Positions 7,587-15,801 of a stretch of DNA of 64,000 nucleotides are shown here, in pieces. Numbering within the stretch: the stretch's first letter is position 1; each line of letters starts with the position of its first letter. The position numbers were made by a program, and so were the translations under genes. Source of the DNA: an uncultured Tateyamaria sp. (GTDB lineage: Bacteria > Pseudomonadota > Alphaproteobacteria > Rhodobacterales > Rhodobacteraceae); NCBI RefSeq assembly GCF_947503385.1, contig NZ_CANNDO010000003.1:310001-374000 (forward strand). Reading direction: 5' to 3'. The notes under the pieces were generated by a model that worked only from the letters and a program-made list of their open reading frames with translations, did no database searches and was not told the origin of the DNA.

Positions 7587-8537
7587 ATGGATAAATCCAA
7601 CGACGCAAGACAAAAGCGTGACCATGGCGGTGGGCTGGATCAGGCTGTTCAACGCTATGGTGGGGCGCGCGCGGATTGGATCGACCTGTCCACAGGTATT
7701 AATCCTATTCCCTATGCGTTTACGCCGCCAACCGCCGCTGCGTGGACTGCGTTACCCGATTCTGGCGCGCAATCGGCGCTGTGTGCTGCCGCCCGCACAT
7801 TCTGGACTGTACCGGATCATTTGGACGTGCTGGCCGTGCCCGGTGCGTCAGCCGCAATCGCGCAGATGCCCCGCCTGAAACCGGCAGGCACCGTGCGCAT
7901 TCCCCGCCCCACCTACAACGAACACGCCGCTGCCTTTGTCACCCACGGATGGGACGTCACAGACACAGGTGGCGACGGCCAAGTGCTGGTCCATCCCAAC
8001 AATCCAACGGGACATTTTTGGAACGCGAACGATCTGGGACATGGGTTGCAGATCATCGACGAAAGCTTTTGCGACATTGCGCCGGACCGCAGCCTCGTTC
8101 CCCATGCTGGCGCCGATACGATCGTGCTGAAAAGTTTTGGCAAGTTCTGGGGGTTGGCGGGGCTGCGTCTGGGCTTTGTCATCGGTGAGCCCGACCATCT
8201 TGGGCGTCTGGCCGAGTGGTTGGGTCCGTGGCCCGTCTCCGGCGTGGCGCTGGACGTCGGGCGGCAGGCGTTGCGCGATGTCGCATGGGCCGATGCGACA
8301 CGCACGCGGCTGGACGTCGATGCCATTCGGATGGACAGTATTTTGGCGGATGCGGGCGCAGAATGCGTTGGCGGCACCGCACTTTTTCGCCTGTATCAGG
8401 TCGATGACGCTGCCCGCTGGCAGGACCGATTGGCGCAGCATCATATCTGGAGCCGGACATTCCCATATTCGGACCGTTGGCTGCGCCTTGGTCTGCCGGA
8501 TGCATCCGGGTGGTCCCGACTGGCCGACGCAGTATGA
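7587..8537 (+). CDS. cobD: Threonine-phosphate decarboxylase (cobalamin synthesis)
   Basis: A PLP-dependent class-I/II aminotransferase-fold enzyme that makes (R)-1-amino-2-propanol O-2-phosphate, the linker between the corrin ring and the nucleotide loop of cobalamin. In aerobic-pathway nomenclature the same gene is cobC. The 316-residue product shows the start HGGGLDQAVQRYGG, DLSTGINP, the substrate region VHPNNPTGHFW, and the PLP lysine in IVLKSFGKFWGLAGLRLGF. Start 7587 is chosen over 7575. It overlaps cbiB by ATGA, so the two genes form a translationally coupled pair whose products act in consecutive assembly steps. No cobalamin riboswitch is visible upstream. Confidence 0.88.
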   Translation: MDKSNDARQKRDHGGGLDQAVQRYGGARADWIDLSTGINPIPYAFTPPTAAAWTALPDSGAQSALCAAARTFWTVPDHLDVLAVPGASAAIAQMPRLKPAGTVRIPRPTYNEHAAAFVTHGWDVTDTGGDGQVLVHPNNPTGHFWNANDLGHGLQIIDESFCDIAPDRSLVPHAGADTIVLKSFGKFWGLAGLRLGFVIGEPDHLGRLAEWLGPWPVSGVALDVGRQALRDVAWADATRTRLDVDAIRMDSILADAGAECVGGTALFRLYQVDDAARWQDRLAQHHIWSRTFPYSDRWLRLGLPDASGWSRLADAV

Positions 8538-9454
8538 GCATCGCGTTGCAATTGACACTGGCCCTGTGCCTCGACGCGCTGCTGGGCGAGCCCAAATGGC
8601 TGTGGAACCGCCTGCCCCACCCTGCTGTTCTGATGGGGCAGCTTGTTCGCTGGTTGGATGTGACGTTGAACCGGACGCATGTCGCACGCACCACCGGCGT
8701 CGTGGCCCTTGTGGTGATGGTGACGCTGGCGGGGGCGGTCGGGTGGGCGCTGTCCCTCTTTGGTGATGTCGTGGCCATCTGCGCCGCTGCAATTCTGCTG
8801 GCACACAGGTCGCTTGTGGAACATGTCGGCGCTGTCGCTGCGGGCTTGCGCCTGTCGGATGCAGCGGGCCGCCAAGCGGTGCGCATGATCGTCAGCCGCG
8901 ACGTCAGCGATGCCGCCCCACAGGATGTGGCCCGGGCAGGAATAGAATCGCTGGCTGAAAATTTCAGTGACGGCGTTGTCGCACCGGCCTTTTGGTTCCT
9001 TGTGGCTGGCCTGCCTGGCATCGCAATCTACAAGATGGTCAACACCGCCGACAGCATGATAGGCTACCGCACGCCGCGATACGCGGATTTTGGGTGGGCC
9101 GCGGCACGCTGTGATGACGTACTGAATTGGGTGCCCGCCCGCCTGACCGCACTGGCACTTACTCTGATGGGCGGCGCGTGGCACGCGTGGGCCGCAATCC
9201 GTGCCGATGCCGCCCTGCACCGCTCTCCCAACGCGGGCTGGCCCGAAGCAGCACTGGCCCACAGCCTGTCCTTCGCCCTCGCAGGACCGCGCAGCTATGA
9301 CGGCGCGGTGCAGACCTTTCCGTGGGTCAATGGCGCTGGCAAACGCGCCCTGACATCATCCGATATTGATACCGGTGTTGCGCTGATATGGAAAACCTGG
9401 GGCGGGATCGTGGCCGCCCTCTTTGTTCTGGGAGGCCTTCAATGGCTCTTGTAA
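8534..9454 (+). CDS. cbiB: Adenosylcobinamide-phosphate synthase CbiB
   Basis: An integral membrane protein of 306 residues that attaches aminopropanol phosphate to adenosylcobyric acid (called CobD in Pseudomonas denitrificans). Family motifs are clear: LLGEPKWLWNRLPHPAVLMG near the N-terminus, ARAGIESLAENFSDGVVAP, and YKMVNTADSMIGYRT, followed by the FGWAAARCDDVLNWVPARLT segment. The ATG at 8534 overlaps the upstream stop (ATGA). The 3' end overlaps the start of the transglycosylase gene by 13 bp, so the cobalamin pair and the murein hydrolase probably share a transcript, although they are functionally unrelated. Confidence 0.92.
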   Translation: MSIALQLTLALCLDALLGEPKWLWNRLPHPAVLMGQLVRWLDVTLNRTHVARTTGVVALVVMVTLAGAVGWALSLFGDVVAICAAAILLAHRSLVEHVGAVAAGLRLSDAAGRQAVRMIVSRDVSDAAPQDVARAGIESLAENFSDGVVAPAFWFLVAGLPGIAIYKMVNTADSMIGYRTPRYADFGWAAARCDDVLNWVPARLTALALTLMGGAWHAWAAIRADAALHRSPNAGWPEAALAHSLSFALAGPRSYDGAVQTFPWVNGAGKRALTSSDIDTGVALIWKTWGGIVAALFVLGGLQWLL

Positions 9455-10614
9455 ATCGCCTCGCCATCGCCCTGGTGGTCACATTTCTGCCGCTTGGGGC
9501 ATGGGCGCAATGCGGTGGCAGCTTTGCCAGTTTCAAATCCGCGCTGGCAGCCGAAGCCATCGCCAAAGGCATGTCCAAGAACACCGTAGAAAGGTTCCTT
9601 GCGGGCGTGCGGCAAGATCCGTCCGTGCTCAAGGCTGACCGCGCCCAAGGCGTTTTTCAACGTCCGTTTATTGATTTCTCGCGCCGATTGATTTCGCAAA
9701 ACCGGATCAATGCGGGCCGCCAAAAGGCGCAACAATATGCCAGTGTCTTTGACCGGATCGAACGGCAATATGGTCTCGATCGCCATGTTCTCTTGGCCTT
9801 TTGGGCGTTTGAGACGGATTACGGCGCGTTTCAGGGCGATTTTAATACGGCCAACGCTCTCGTCACTCTTGCCCATGACTGCCGCAGGCCCGATCTCTTT
9901 CGCCCCCAAGTCTTTGCCGCGATGGAGCTTTTCGCCCGTGGTGCCTTTGATCCTGCCCGCACAACTGGCGCGTGGGCCGGTGAGATTGGCATGGTGCAAA
10001 TGCTGCCCCGAGACATTCTAGAAAACGGAGTGGACGGCGACGGCGACGGGGCTGTGCGCCTGAAATCCTCTGCCCCGGACGCATTGATGTCAGGCGGCAA
10101 GATGCTGCAGCATCTGGGCTGGCGTGCAGGCGAGCCGTGGTTGCAGGAGGTCACAGTGCCCACGTCCATGGATTGGAGCCTGAGCGGTGTCGGCACCAAA
10201 CTGTCCGCCGCGCAATGGGCAAAGCTGGGGGTGCAACCGCGTCAGGGTCGCCTCGCTGATTTGCCCGCATCGCTGATCCTGCCGCAAGGGCACAAAGGCC
10301 CTGCCTTTCTCGCTTATCCGAATTTCGATGTCTATTTCGAGTGGAACCAGTCCTTTACCTACGTTCTTACCGCCGCTTATTTCGCCACGCGGCTGGCGGG
10401 CGCTCAGGTCTATGACGCCGGGACCCCAGATCCTGGGCTGAACGCGAACCAAATGAAAACACTGCAAAAAAAGCTTCAGGCACGCGGGCACGATGTCGGC
10501 AAGATCGACGGTATCCTCGGCGCAGGCACGCGCGCCGCCGTGCAAGCCGAACAAAAACGGCTGGGCCTGCCCGCCGATGCCTGGCCGACGCCCGCGCTTC
10601 TGCGACGTTTGTAA
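9442..10614 (+). CDS. Lytic murein transglycosylase (MltB-type) with peptidoglycan-binding domain
   Basis: A 390-residue exported murein hydrolase. The ATG at 9442 follows GGAGG at 9431-9435 and opens a signal peptide ending AWAQ. The SLT_2/MltB domain spans about 25-310: IERQYGLDRHVLLAFWAFETDYG contains the catalytic Glu, then GEIGMVQMLPRDILENGVDGDGDG, the substrate-binding stretch of this family. Residues about 335-390 form a PG_binding_1 domain (LQKKLQARGHDVGKIDGILG ... RAAVQAEQKRLGL). It cleaves glycan strands to 1,6-anhydro-muropeptides in the periplasm. A strong terminator follows 66 bp after the stop. Confidence 0.9.
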   Translation: MALVNRLAIALVVTFLPLGAWAQCGGSFASFKSALAAEAIAKGMSKNTVERFLAGVRQDPSVLKADRAQGVFQRPFIDFSRRLISQNRINAGRQKAQQYASVFDRIERQYGLDRHVLLAFWAFETDYGAFQGDFNTANALVTLAHDCRRPDLFRPQVFAAMELFARGAFDPARTTGAWAGEIGMVQMLPRDILENGVDGDGDGAVRLKSSAPDALMSGGKMLQHLGWRAGEPWLQEVTVPTSMDWSLSGVGTKLSAAQWAKLGVQPRQGRLADLPASLILPQGHKGPAFLAYPNFDVYFEWNQSFTYVLTAAYFATRLAGAQVYDAGTPDPGLNANQMKTLQKKLQARGHDVGKIDGILGAGTRAAVQAEQKRLGLPADAWPTPALLRRL

Positions 10615-10680
10615 TTTGGTAACGTTTGGATTATATTCCGAGCCAGCGGTAATTGTGTTCAGTGCACGCACCGAACAAAC

Positions 10681-10719
10681 GACCCGGCAGAGCCGCTACT
10701 CTGCCGGGTCACTCTTTTT
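10681..10719 (+). terminator. Rho-independent terminator after the transglycosylase gene
   Basis: GACCCGGCAGAG and CTCTGCCGGGTC form a perfect 12-bp stem (10681-10692 and 10699-10710) with a 6-nt loop CCGCTA, followed by a T-run (CTCTTTTT, to 10719). It should stop transcripts from the cobD-cbiB-transglycosylase operon and, as a symmetric hairpin, may also act weakly on the opposite strand below the tiny ORF at 10724. Confidence 0.85.
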
Positions 10720-10723
10720 CAGG

Positions 10724-10813
10724 CTATAGCCCGATCAAGAGACGGATGATACCAATCACGAGCGTCGCTATTGCAATCGCCATCATCCATTTGCGGTATT
10801 TGCTTTCCGTCAG
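10724..10813 (-). CDS. Putative 29-aa membrane peptide with CTG start
   Basis: A short hydrophobic ORF downstream of smc. A perfect nine-base Shine-Dalgarno (AGGAGGTGA, 10827-10819) is followed after 5 nt by CTG, giving MTESKYRKWMMAIAIATLVI and a further nine residues, IIRLLIGL at the end: a charged head and a single membrane helix. No ATG sits at the right distance; the first is 33 nt further on, and a GTG lies inside the Shine-Dalgarno itself. CTG initiation is rare, so the start remains uncertain, but the exact ribosome site and clean helix argue for translation. Function unknown. Confidence 0.4.
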   Translation of the reverse strand: MTESKYRKWMMAIAIATLVIGIIRLLIGL

Positions 10814-10902
10814 TGCACTCACCTCCTCGCACGGTCCATTGGGGACCGCTGCCAAGGGATATCGGTGAAAGATTAACTCAATTTGAATGCATCTGACGCG
10901 CA

Positions 10903-13900
10903 CTAGGCTACTAGCGTCTCGGCCTTTTTCAGATCCACCGACACCAGCTGGCTCACACCTTGCTCCGCCATGGTCACCCCGAACAATCGGTCCATCCGCG
11001 CCATGGTGACGGCGTGGTGCGTGATAATCAGGAACCGTGTGTCGGTGCGGCGGCACATCTCGTCCAGAAGATCGCAGAACCGTGTCACGTTCGCATCGTC
11101 CAGCGGCGCGTCGACCTCGTCCAGCACACAGATTGGGGCCGGGTTGGCCAAAAACACTGCAAAGATCAGCGCCAAAGCGGTCAACGTCTGCTCCCCACCC
11201 GACAGCAGCGAGAGGGTCGACAGCTTTTTGCCCGGCGGCTGACACATAATCTCAAGCCCGGCTTCCAGCGGATCGTCGCTTTCCACCATTACGAGGTTAG
11301 CCTCACCGCCACCGAACAAGTGTTTAAAGAGCATGGAGAAATTCGAATTTACCTGTTCAAAGGCAGTTAACAGCCGCTCACGGCCCTCGCGGTTGAGGCT
11401 GGCAATGCCGCCGCGCAGCGTCTTGATTGCCTCCTCAAGGTCGTTCTTTTCGGACAACAAGTTGTCGTGCTCTTCTTGCACCTCTTTGGCGTCTTCCTCT
11501 GCGCGCAGGTTCACAGCACCCAATGCATCGCGCTGACGTTTCAGCCGCGCCACTTCGGTCTCCAGTGTCTCGGCCCCCGGCATCGCATCCGGCGTCACGT
11601 CCAATGCCGTCAGCAGCTGGTTCGGCGTTTGCTGATGTTCGTCCGCAATCCGCTCTGCCGCAGCCTGCACCGTCTCGCGCGCCGCTTCTGTCAGGGCCTC
11701 GGCCCGCGCCCGGTCCTCGCGCGCTTCGGACGCGGCACGTTCTGCATCCCGTTCCGTTTGTGCGGCCGTGCGCAGCGCCGCTTCACCGGTGCTGAGCGCG
11801 TCGGCGCTGTGCGCCTTGCGCGCTTCGGCTTTCGTGATCTCTTCGGCAAGGCTCGCGCGGGTCTCGGCCAATTCCGATGGCAGTTTTTCGGCGACGGCCA
11901 GTTCTGCCTCTGTCGTTTCCTTGCGGGCCACCAATTCGGCGCTGCGGCGCTCCGCCGTTTCAAGCCGGTGCTTCCAACCACTGACCTCCTTGGTGATCTC
12001 CTGTGCGCGTTTGATCCGCGCCTCACCTGTGCGACGCAGATCGTCATGGGCCGAGCGGCGCGACATCATGGTGATGCGGGCCGCCTCGACCGTCATGCGG
12101 ATATCCTCCACTTGCGCGCGCGCGGCATCGAGGTCCGGCAAATCGGCCAAGGCCGTCTCCGCTTCGGCCAAACGGCTGCGCGCGCCCATCGCCTCTTCCT
12201 CGTGTCGCGTCACGGCAAGGCCCAGCGAATCCAGTCGGCTTTGCGCCAGATCGCGGTCCGCCTCTGCCCGGCTCAGTGCGCGGGCGGCGTCCGCCATCAT
12301 CCGGTCTGCCACCCGCCGCGCCTCGCGCGCACGCTTATCTGCATCCGTCAACTCGGTCAGGCGCGCGGTCAGTGCCTCATGCGCCTGCCGCGCCCCATCG
12401 GCACGTGCGGTTGCACGCTCCTGCGCCTGTTTCAGCGCCTCCAGCCGATTGAGTTGTTGCAACCGCAGTGCTGCCGCACTGGGCGCATCTTCGGCCCACG
12501 CGCGGAAGCCGTCCCACCGCCACAAATCGCCCTCGCGCGACACAAGGCGCTGCCCGGGTTTGAGTTGGTCATGCAGGCGGGCCGCATCGTCGGAATCGGC
12601 AAGTCCGATCTGGCTCATCCGGCGGGCAAGTGCCGATGGGACAGAAACATGCAGGGACAAGGGCGTCACACCCGCAGGCAGTTGCTGCACCCCCTCGTAA
12701 TCCGGCAATGTCGCCCAACCCGACGGGCCATCCGCATCCACCTCTGGTGCGCGCAAATCGTCGGCCAAGGCTGCCCCCAGCGCTTTTTCGAACCCGGCCT
12801 CGACCTGCAAACGGTCCACAATCTGGCCACCCTCGGCGGTATCCCGTTCGACCAGCTTGGCCAGCGCGCCCGCTTCGGCGCGCAGCGCATTCAGCTCGCC
12901 TTCGGCCTCGGACCGTTCGGCACGTGCATCCGCTTCGCGCGCCTGCACATCCGCCCGCGCCTCTTCGGCGGACAGGAGCGTCTCATCAGCCCGCTGCGCT
13001 GTCGCTTCGGCCTCGACAGAGGCCGCTTGCGCCGCTGTCACATCCGTTTCGGCCTGCCGCAACGCATCTGCGCTTGTCGCCACCGCCGCGCGCGCCTTTT
13101 CCGCCTCGGCCTGCGCGCGTGCTTCGACCTTGCGGTTGTCATCCAGCAAGCGCTGCGCCGACCCATGCCGCGCGGCAAGCCGGGCCACATCCTCGGTCTG
13201 TTCGGCCTGATCCTCTTCGCGGGCCTGTAAGACCTGTGCGGCCTCCCGCGCCCCGCTTGCCGCCTCATCCAGAAGCGCTTCATGCCCGTCGCTGGCTTTG
13301 GCGATCTCGCCCGCCTCCCATTCGAGACGCTGGATCGTCTCGCCCGCGTCACGGTTGAGGCCACCTTCGCGATCGATGTCATGAGTCAGCTGCACGATCC
13401 GCTGGCTGAGCGTTTCGATCGTCTTTTGCGCCTGCCTGTCCTGTTCGTCCAGCGTGTCCCGCTGCACGGTGAGCCGCTGCAGCACCGCTGCTGCGATCGC
13501 CTCTTCCTCGCGCAGGGGCGGCAAGGCCTCTTCGGCGGCGGCGCGCGCCTTCAGCGCCACCTGAACTGCGGCTTCGGCTTGCGCCGCCGAGGTGGTGCGG
13601 TCGCGCAAAGCCTCTTCGGCGCGTGCCCGCGCCTCATCGGCCTCACGCCAGCGCCGGTAGAGCAACTGCCCTTCCGCTTTGCGCAGGCTGTCGCCGATCT
13701 CGCGGTAGCGCGCCGCCTGCCGGGCTTGCCGGGCCAGTTGCGCCAGTTGCGTGGCCAGTTGCTCGATCACATCATCAACGCGGGCAAGGTTCTGTTCGGC
13801 ACCCTTCAGCTTTAGCTCGGCCTCGTGGCGCCGCTGGTACAGCCCGGAGATGCCTGCCGCCTCTTCCAGAATGCGCCGTCGGTTCTTGGGCTTGGCGTTG

Positions 13901-14394
13901 ATCAGCTCGCTGATCTGGCCCTGCCGCACCAATGCGGGCGAATGCGCGCCGGTGGACGCATCGGCAAACAGCATCTGCACGTCGCGCGCCCGCACATCCT
14001 TGCCATTGGTCTTGTAGGCGCTGCCAACGTCCCGCGTGATCCGGCGCACAATCTCAAGTGTGTCCTGATCATTGAACCCCGCGGGCGCCAAGCGGTCCGA
14101 ATTGTCGAGATGCAGGGACACTTCGGCAAAATTGCGCGCGGGCCGCGTTGCAGCACCTGCAAAGATCACGTCCTCCATGCCCCCGCCGCGCATCGCTGTG
14201 GGCCGGTTTTCACCCATCACCCAGCGCAGCGCTTCGAGCAGGTTCGACTTGCCACAGCCATTGGGCCCGACAACCCCCGTCAGCCCATCCGCGATGATGA
14301 GGTCAGTGGGATCGACAAAGGATTTGAACCCCGTCAGTCTGAGTTTGGAAAAGCGCAAGGGCAGGTCCGGCTCTGAGTCTCTCTGGCCTGTCAT
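10903..14394 (-). CDS. smc: Chromosome segregation ATPase SMC
   Basis: The 1163-residue core of the bacterial condensin complex, which with ScpA and ScpB compacts and segregates the chromosome. The N-terminal head has Walker A GPNGCGKS at 43-50. Long coiled coils rich in Ala, Glu and Arg (about 165-510 and 660-980) flank a hinge near 515-650. The C-terminal head has the ABC signature LSGGEQ from 1064 and Walker B CVLDE at 1089-1093. Length is normal for the family. An extensive open frame antisense to it is a codon-bias artefact. It is transcribed alone, with the lipoprotein gene about 90 bp upstream on the same strand. Confidence 0.97.
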   Translation of the reverse strand: MTGQRDSEPDLPLRFSKLRLTGFKSFVDPTDLIIADGLTGVVGPNGCGKSNLLEALRWVMGENRPTAMRGGGMEDVIFAGAATRPARNFAEVSLHLDNSDRLAPAGFNDQDTLEIVRRITRDVGSAYKTNGKDVRARDVQMLFADASTGAHSPALVRQGQISELINAKPKNRRRILEEAAGISGLYQRRHEAELKLKGAEQNLARVDDVIEQLATQLAQLARQARQAARYREIGDSLRKAEGQLLYRRWREADEARARAEEALRDRTTSAAQAEAAVQVALKARAAAEEALPPLREEEAIAAAVLQRLTVQRDTLDEQDRQAQKTIETLSQRIVQLTHDIDREGGLNRDAGETIQRLEWEAGEIAKASDGHEALLDEAASGAREAAQVLQAREEDQAEQTEDVARLAARHGSAQRLLDDNRKVEARAQAEAEKARAAVATSADALRQAETDVTAAQAASVEAEATAQRADETLLSAEEARADVQAREADARAERSEAEGELNALRAEAGALAKLVERDTAEGGQIVDRLQVEAGFEKALGAALADDLRAPEVDADGPSGWATLPDYEGVQQLPAGVTPLSLHVSVPSALARRMSQIGLADSDDAARLHDQLKPGQRLVSREGDLWRWDGFRAWAEDAPSAAALRLQQLNRLEALKQAQERATARADGARQAHEALTARLTELTDADKRAREARRVADRMMADAARALSRAEADRDLAQSRLDSLGLAVTRHEEEAMGARSRLAEAETALADLPDLDAARAQVEDIRMTVEAARITMMSRRSAHDDLRRTGEARIKRAQEITKEVSGWKHRLETAERRSAELVARKETTEAELAVAEKLPSELAETRASLAEEITKAEARKAHSADALSTGEAALRTAAQTERDAERAASEAREDRARAEALTEAARETVQAAAERIADEHQQTPNQLLTALDVTPDAMPGAETLETEVARLKRQRDALGAVNLRAEEDAKEVQEEHDNLLSEKNDLEEAIKTLRGGIASLNREGRERLLTAFEQVNSNFSMLFKHLFGGGEANLVMVESDDPLEAGLEIMCQPPGKKLSTLSLLSGGEQTLTALALIFAVFLANPAPICVLDEVDAPLDDANVTRFCDLLDEMCRRTDTRFLIITHHAVTMARMDRLFGVTMAEQGVSQLVSVDLKKAETLVA

Positions 14395-14484
14395 GGTGGC
14401 GGGGCGCAGGGGCGTCTGTCAACGCGAAGACCCCAGAAACAGCGGCCTGAAGCGATTTATCCACAAGATATTGCGGTTCCCCGC

Positions 14485-14886
14485 TCAGATCAGGGTGCAA
14501 TCCAGGTCCAGCACCAACTCATTCGTGGCTGCGCTGATATAGCTGTCCACCGTGTAACAGTCGTATTCACCCTGCGGTTTCAGCCGGTCAATCTTTGGCC
14601 CGCCTTTGCCGCAATCGAGAATGCCGGTGGCCTGTGCCTGATCCCCGCGCACCTCTTTGACACTGCAACCGCTCACCATTTCCATCGCGCGGCCCGCACG
14701 TGACTGGATCGGGCCAAAACGCGGCGCGTATTGCATGTTCGTACGGATTGCCTCCGCCAGACGCCCATTGACGCGCACGTCAAAGGTCGAGCCGTCAATC
14801 GTCACCGTCGTCACCGGAAGTCCGCGAAAATGCGGGCCTGCGGTGTTGCAGGCGGCCAGCAAACACAAGAGCGCAAGATACCTCAT
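14485..14886 (-). CDS. Putative lipoprotein, 133 aa
   Basis: From the ATG at 14886 the protein begins MRYLALLCLLAACNTAG, a short lipoprotein signal with lipobox LAAC and lipidated Cys13. The mature part is a small beta-rich domain (VTTVTIDGSTFDVRVNG, FGPIQSRAGRAMEMVSGCSV) with several Cys (near SGCSV, ILDCG, YDCYT, LDCTLI) that could pair as disulfides in the periplasm. I recognise no named family. It lies upstream of smc on the same strand. A CtrA-type box is 24-39 bp upstream of its start, close enough to overlap the promoter. Confidence 0.75.
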   Translation of the reverse strand: MRYLALLCLLAACNTAGPHFRGLPVTTVTIDGSTFDVRVNGRLAEAIRTNMQYAPRFGPIQSRAGRAMEMVSGCSVKEVRGDQAQATGILDCGKGGPKIDRLKPQGEYDCYTVDSYISAATNELVLDLDCTLI

Positions 14887-14909
14887 CCCGGCACCCTGCC
14901 CGGTCATGG

Positions 14910-14925
14910 TTAACGCCGCCTTAAC
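14910..14925 (+). promoter_or_regulatory. CtrA-type box TTAA-N7-TTAAC
   Basis: TTAACGCCGCCTTAAC fits TTAA-N7-TTAAC exactly. It sits between the divergent lipoprotein gene (start 14886) and the FCD regulator (start 14990). Being 24 bp from the lipoprotein start, it could repress or activate depending on the unknown transcription start. Confidence 0.45.
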
Positions 14926-14949
14926 GCTTGCATTGCACCGCATCGGAAC

Positions 14950-14968
14950 TGGTCATATGATTTTACCA
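14950..14968. promoter_or_regulatory. Putative regulator operator TGGT-N11-ACCA
   Basis: TGGTCATATGATTTTACCA is an interrupted palindrome 22-40 bp upstream of the FCD/GntR regulator start at 14990. FadR/GntR-family proteins often bind TGGT/ACCA half-sites, so this may be an autoregulatory operator. It covers an alternative in-frame ATG at 14957, which favours the later start. Confidence 0.35.
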
Positions 14969-14989
14969 ATTCGCAATCAGGTGCCCGAA

Positions 14990-15757
14990 ATGCCCTTCCG
15001 CCCCGTCCAACCGGAAAAACTCTCTTCCGCCGTGATCCGCCAGATCGAACAATTGATCCTGCGCGGCATCCTGCGGCCCGGCGAACGGTTGCCGCCCGAA
15101 CGGGATCTGGCCGACCGGCTGGGCGTGTCGCGCCCGTCGCTGCGCGAGGCCATTGGCCACTTGCAGGATGAAGGGCTGCTGGCCACCCGGCCCGGCGCGG
15201 GGGTATTTGTGGCGGATGTGCTGGGGTCTGCCTTTGCGCCTGCGCTCACGCAGCTGTTTGCCCGCCACGACGAGGCGGTGTTTGACTATCTCAGCTTTCG
15301 CCGCGACATGGAGGGGCTGGCAGCCGAACGCGCCGCGCGCCTCGCGTCCGACACCGATCTGGCCGTGGTCAACACCGTCTTTGAAAAGATGGAGGCCGCC
15401 CACCCCAAGCGCAATTCTGACGAAGAGGCGCAGTTGGATGCGCAGTTTCACATGGCCATCATCGAGGCCAGCCATAACGTGATTATGCTGCATATGATGC
15501 GGTCGATGTACCAATTGCTGCGCGATGGCGTCTTCTACAACCGGCAGGTCATGTTCAAACAACGCACCACCCGTCAGGCCTTGCTGGACCAGCACCGCAG
15601 CATCAATGCGGCCTTGCAGGCCCGTGACCCGGACGGCGCCCGCGCCGCGGTGCACACCCATCTGGACTATGTCGAACGCGCCCTGCGCGATCAGCAAAAA
15701 GCCGAGCGGAACGAAGATGTGGCGCGCCAACGGCTGGATCACGAAACTCAGGCCTGA
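14990..15757 (+). CDS. FadR/GntR-family regulator with FCD ligand domain
   Basis: A 255-residue transcription factor. Residues about 10-75 are a GntR winged helix (LRPGERLPPERDLADRLGVS, then RPSLREAIGHLQDEGLL and RPGAGVFVAD). The remaining part is an all-helical FCD domain, with the metal/ligand His pattern DAQFHMAIIEASHN and HRSINAALQARD ... HTHLDYV. Such proteins usually sense small organic acids; PdhR and LldR are the nearest types by general look, but no ligand can be assigned. Neither neighbour is an obvious target: the lipoprotein gene is divergent, and the EamA exporter converges. Start 14990 is preferred over 14957. Confidence 0.88.
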   Translation: MPFRPVQPEKLSSAVIRQIEQLILRGILRPGERLPPERDLADRLGVSRPSLREAIGHLQDEGLLATRPGAGVFVADVLGSAFAPALTQLFARHDEAVFDYLSFRRDMEGLAAERAARLASDTDLAVVNTVFEKMEAAHPKRNSDEEAQLDAQFHMAIIEASHNVIMLHMMRSMYQLLRDGVFYNRQVMFKQRTTRQALLDQHRSINAALQARDPDGARAAVHTHLDYVERALRDQQKAERNEDVARQRLDHETQA

Positions 15758-15801
15758 CCGGGGGTATCCCGTTTTGACACGTACCGTGGCCGCCGGGGCT
15801 G

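Noticed and set aside
11467-13230. 587-codon plus-strand frame opposite smc
   Set aside because: Complementary-frame shadow of the smc coiled coils; composition is Arg-, Cys- and His-rich and no motif is present.
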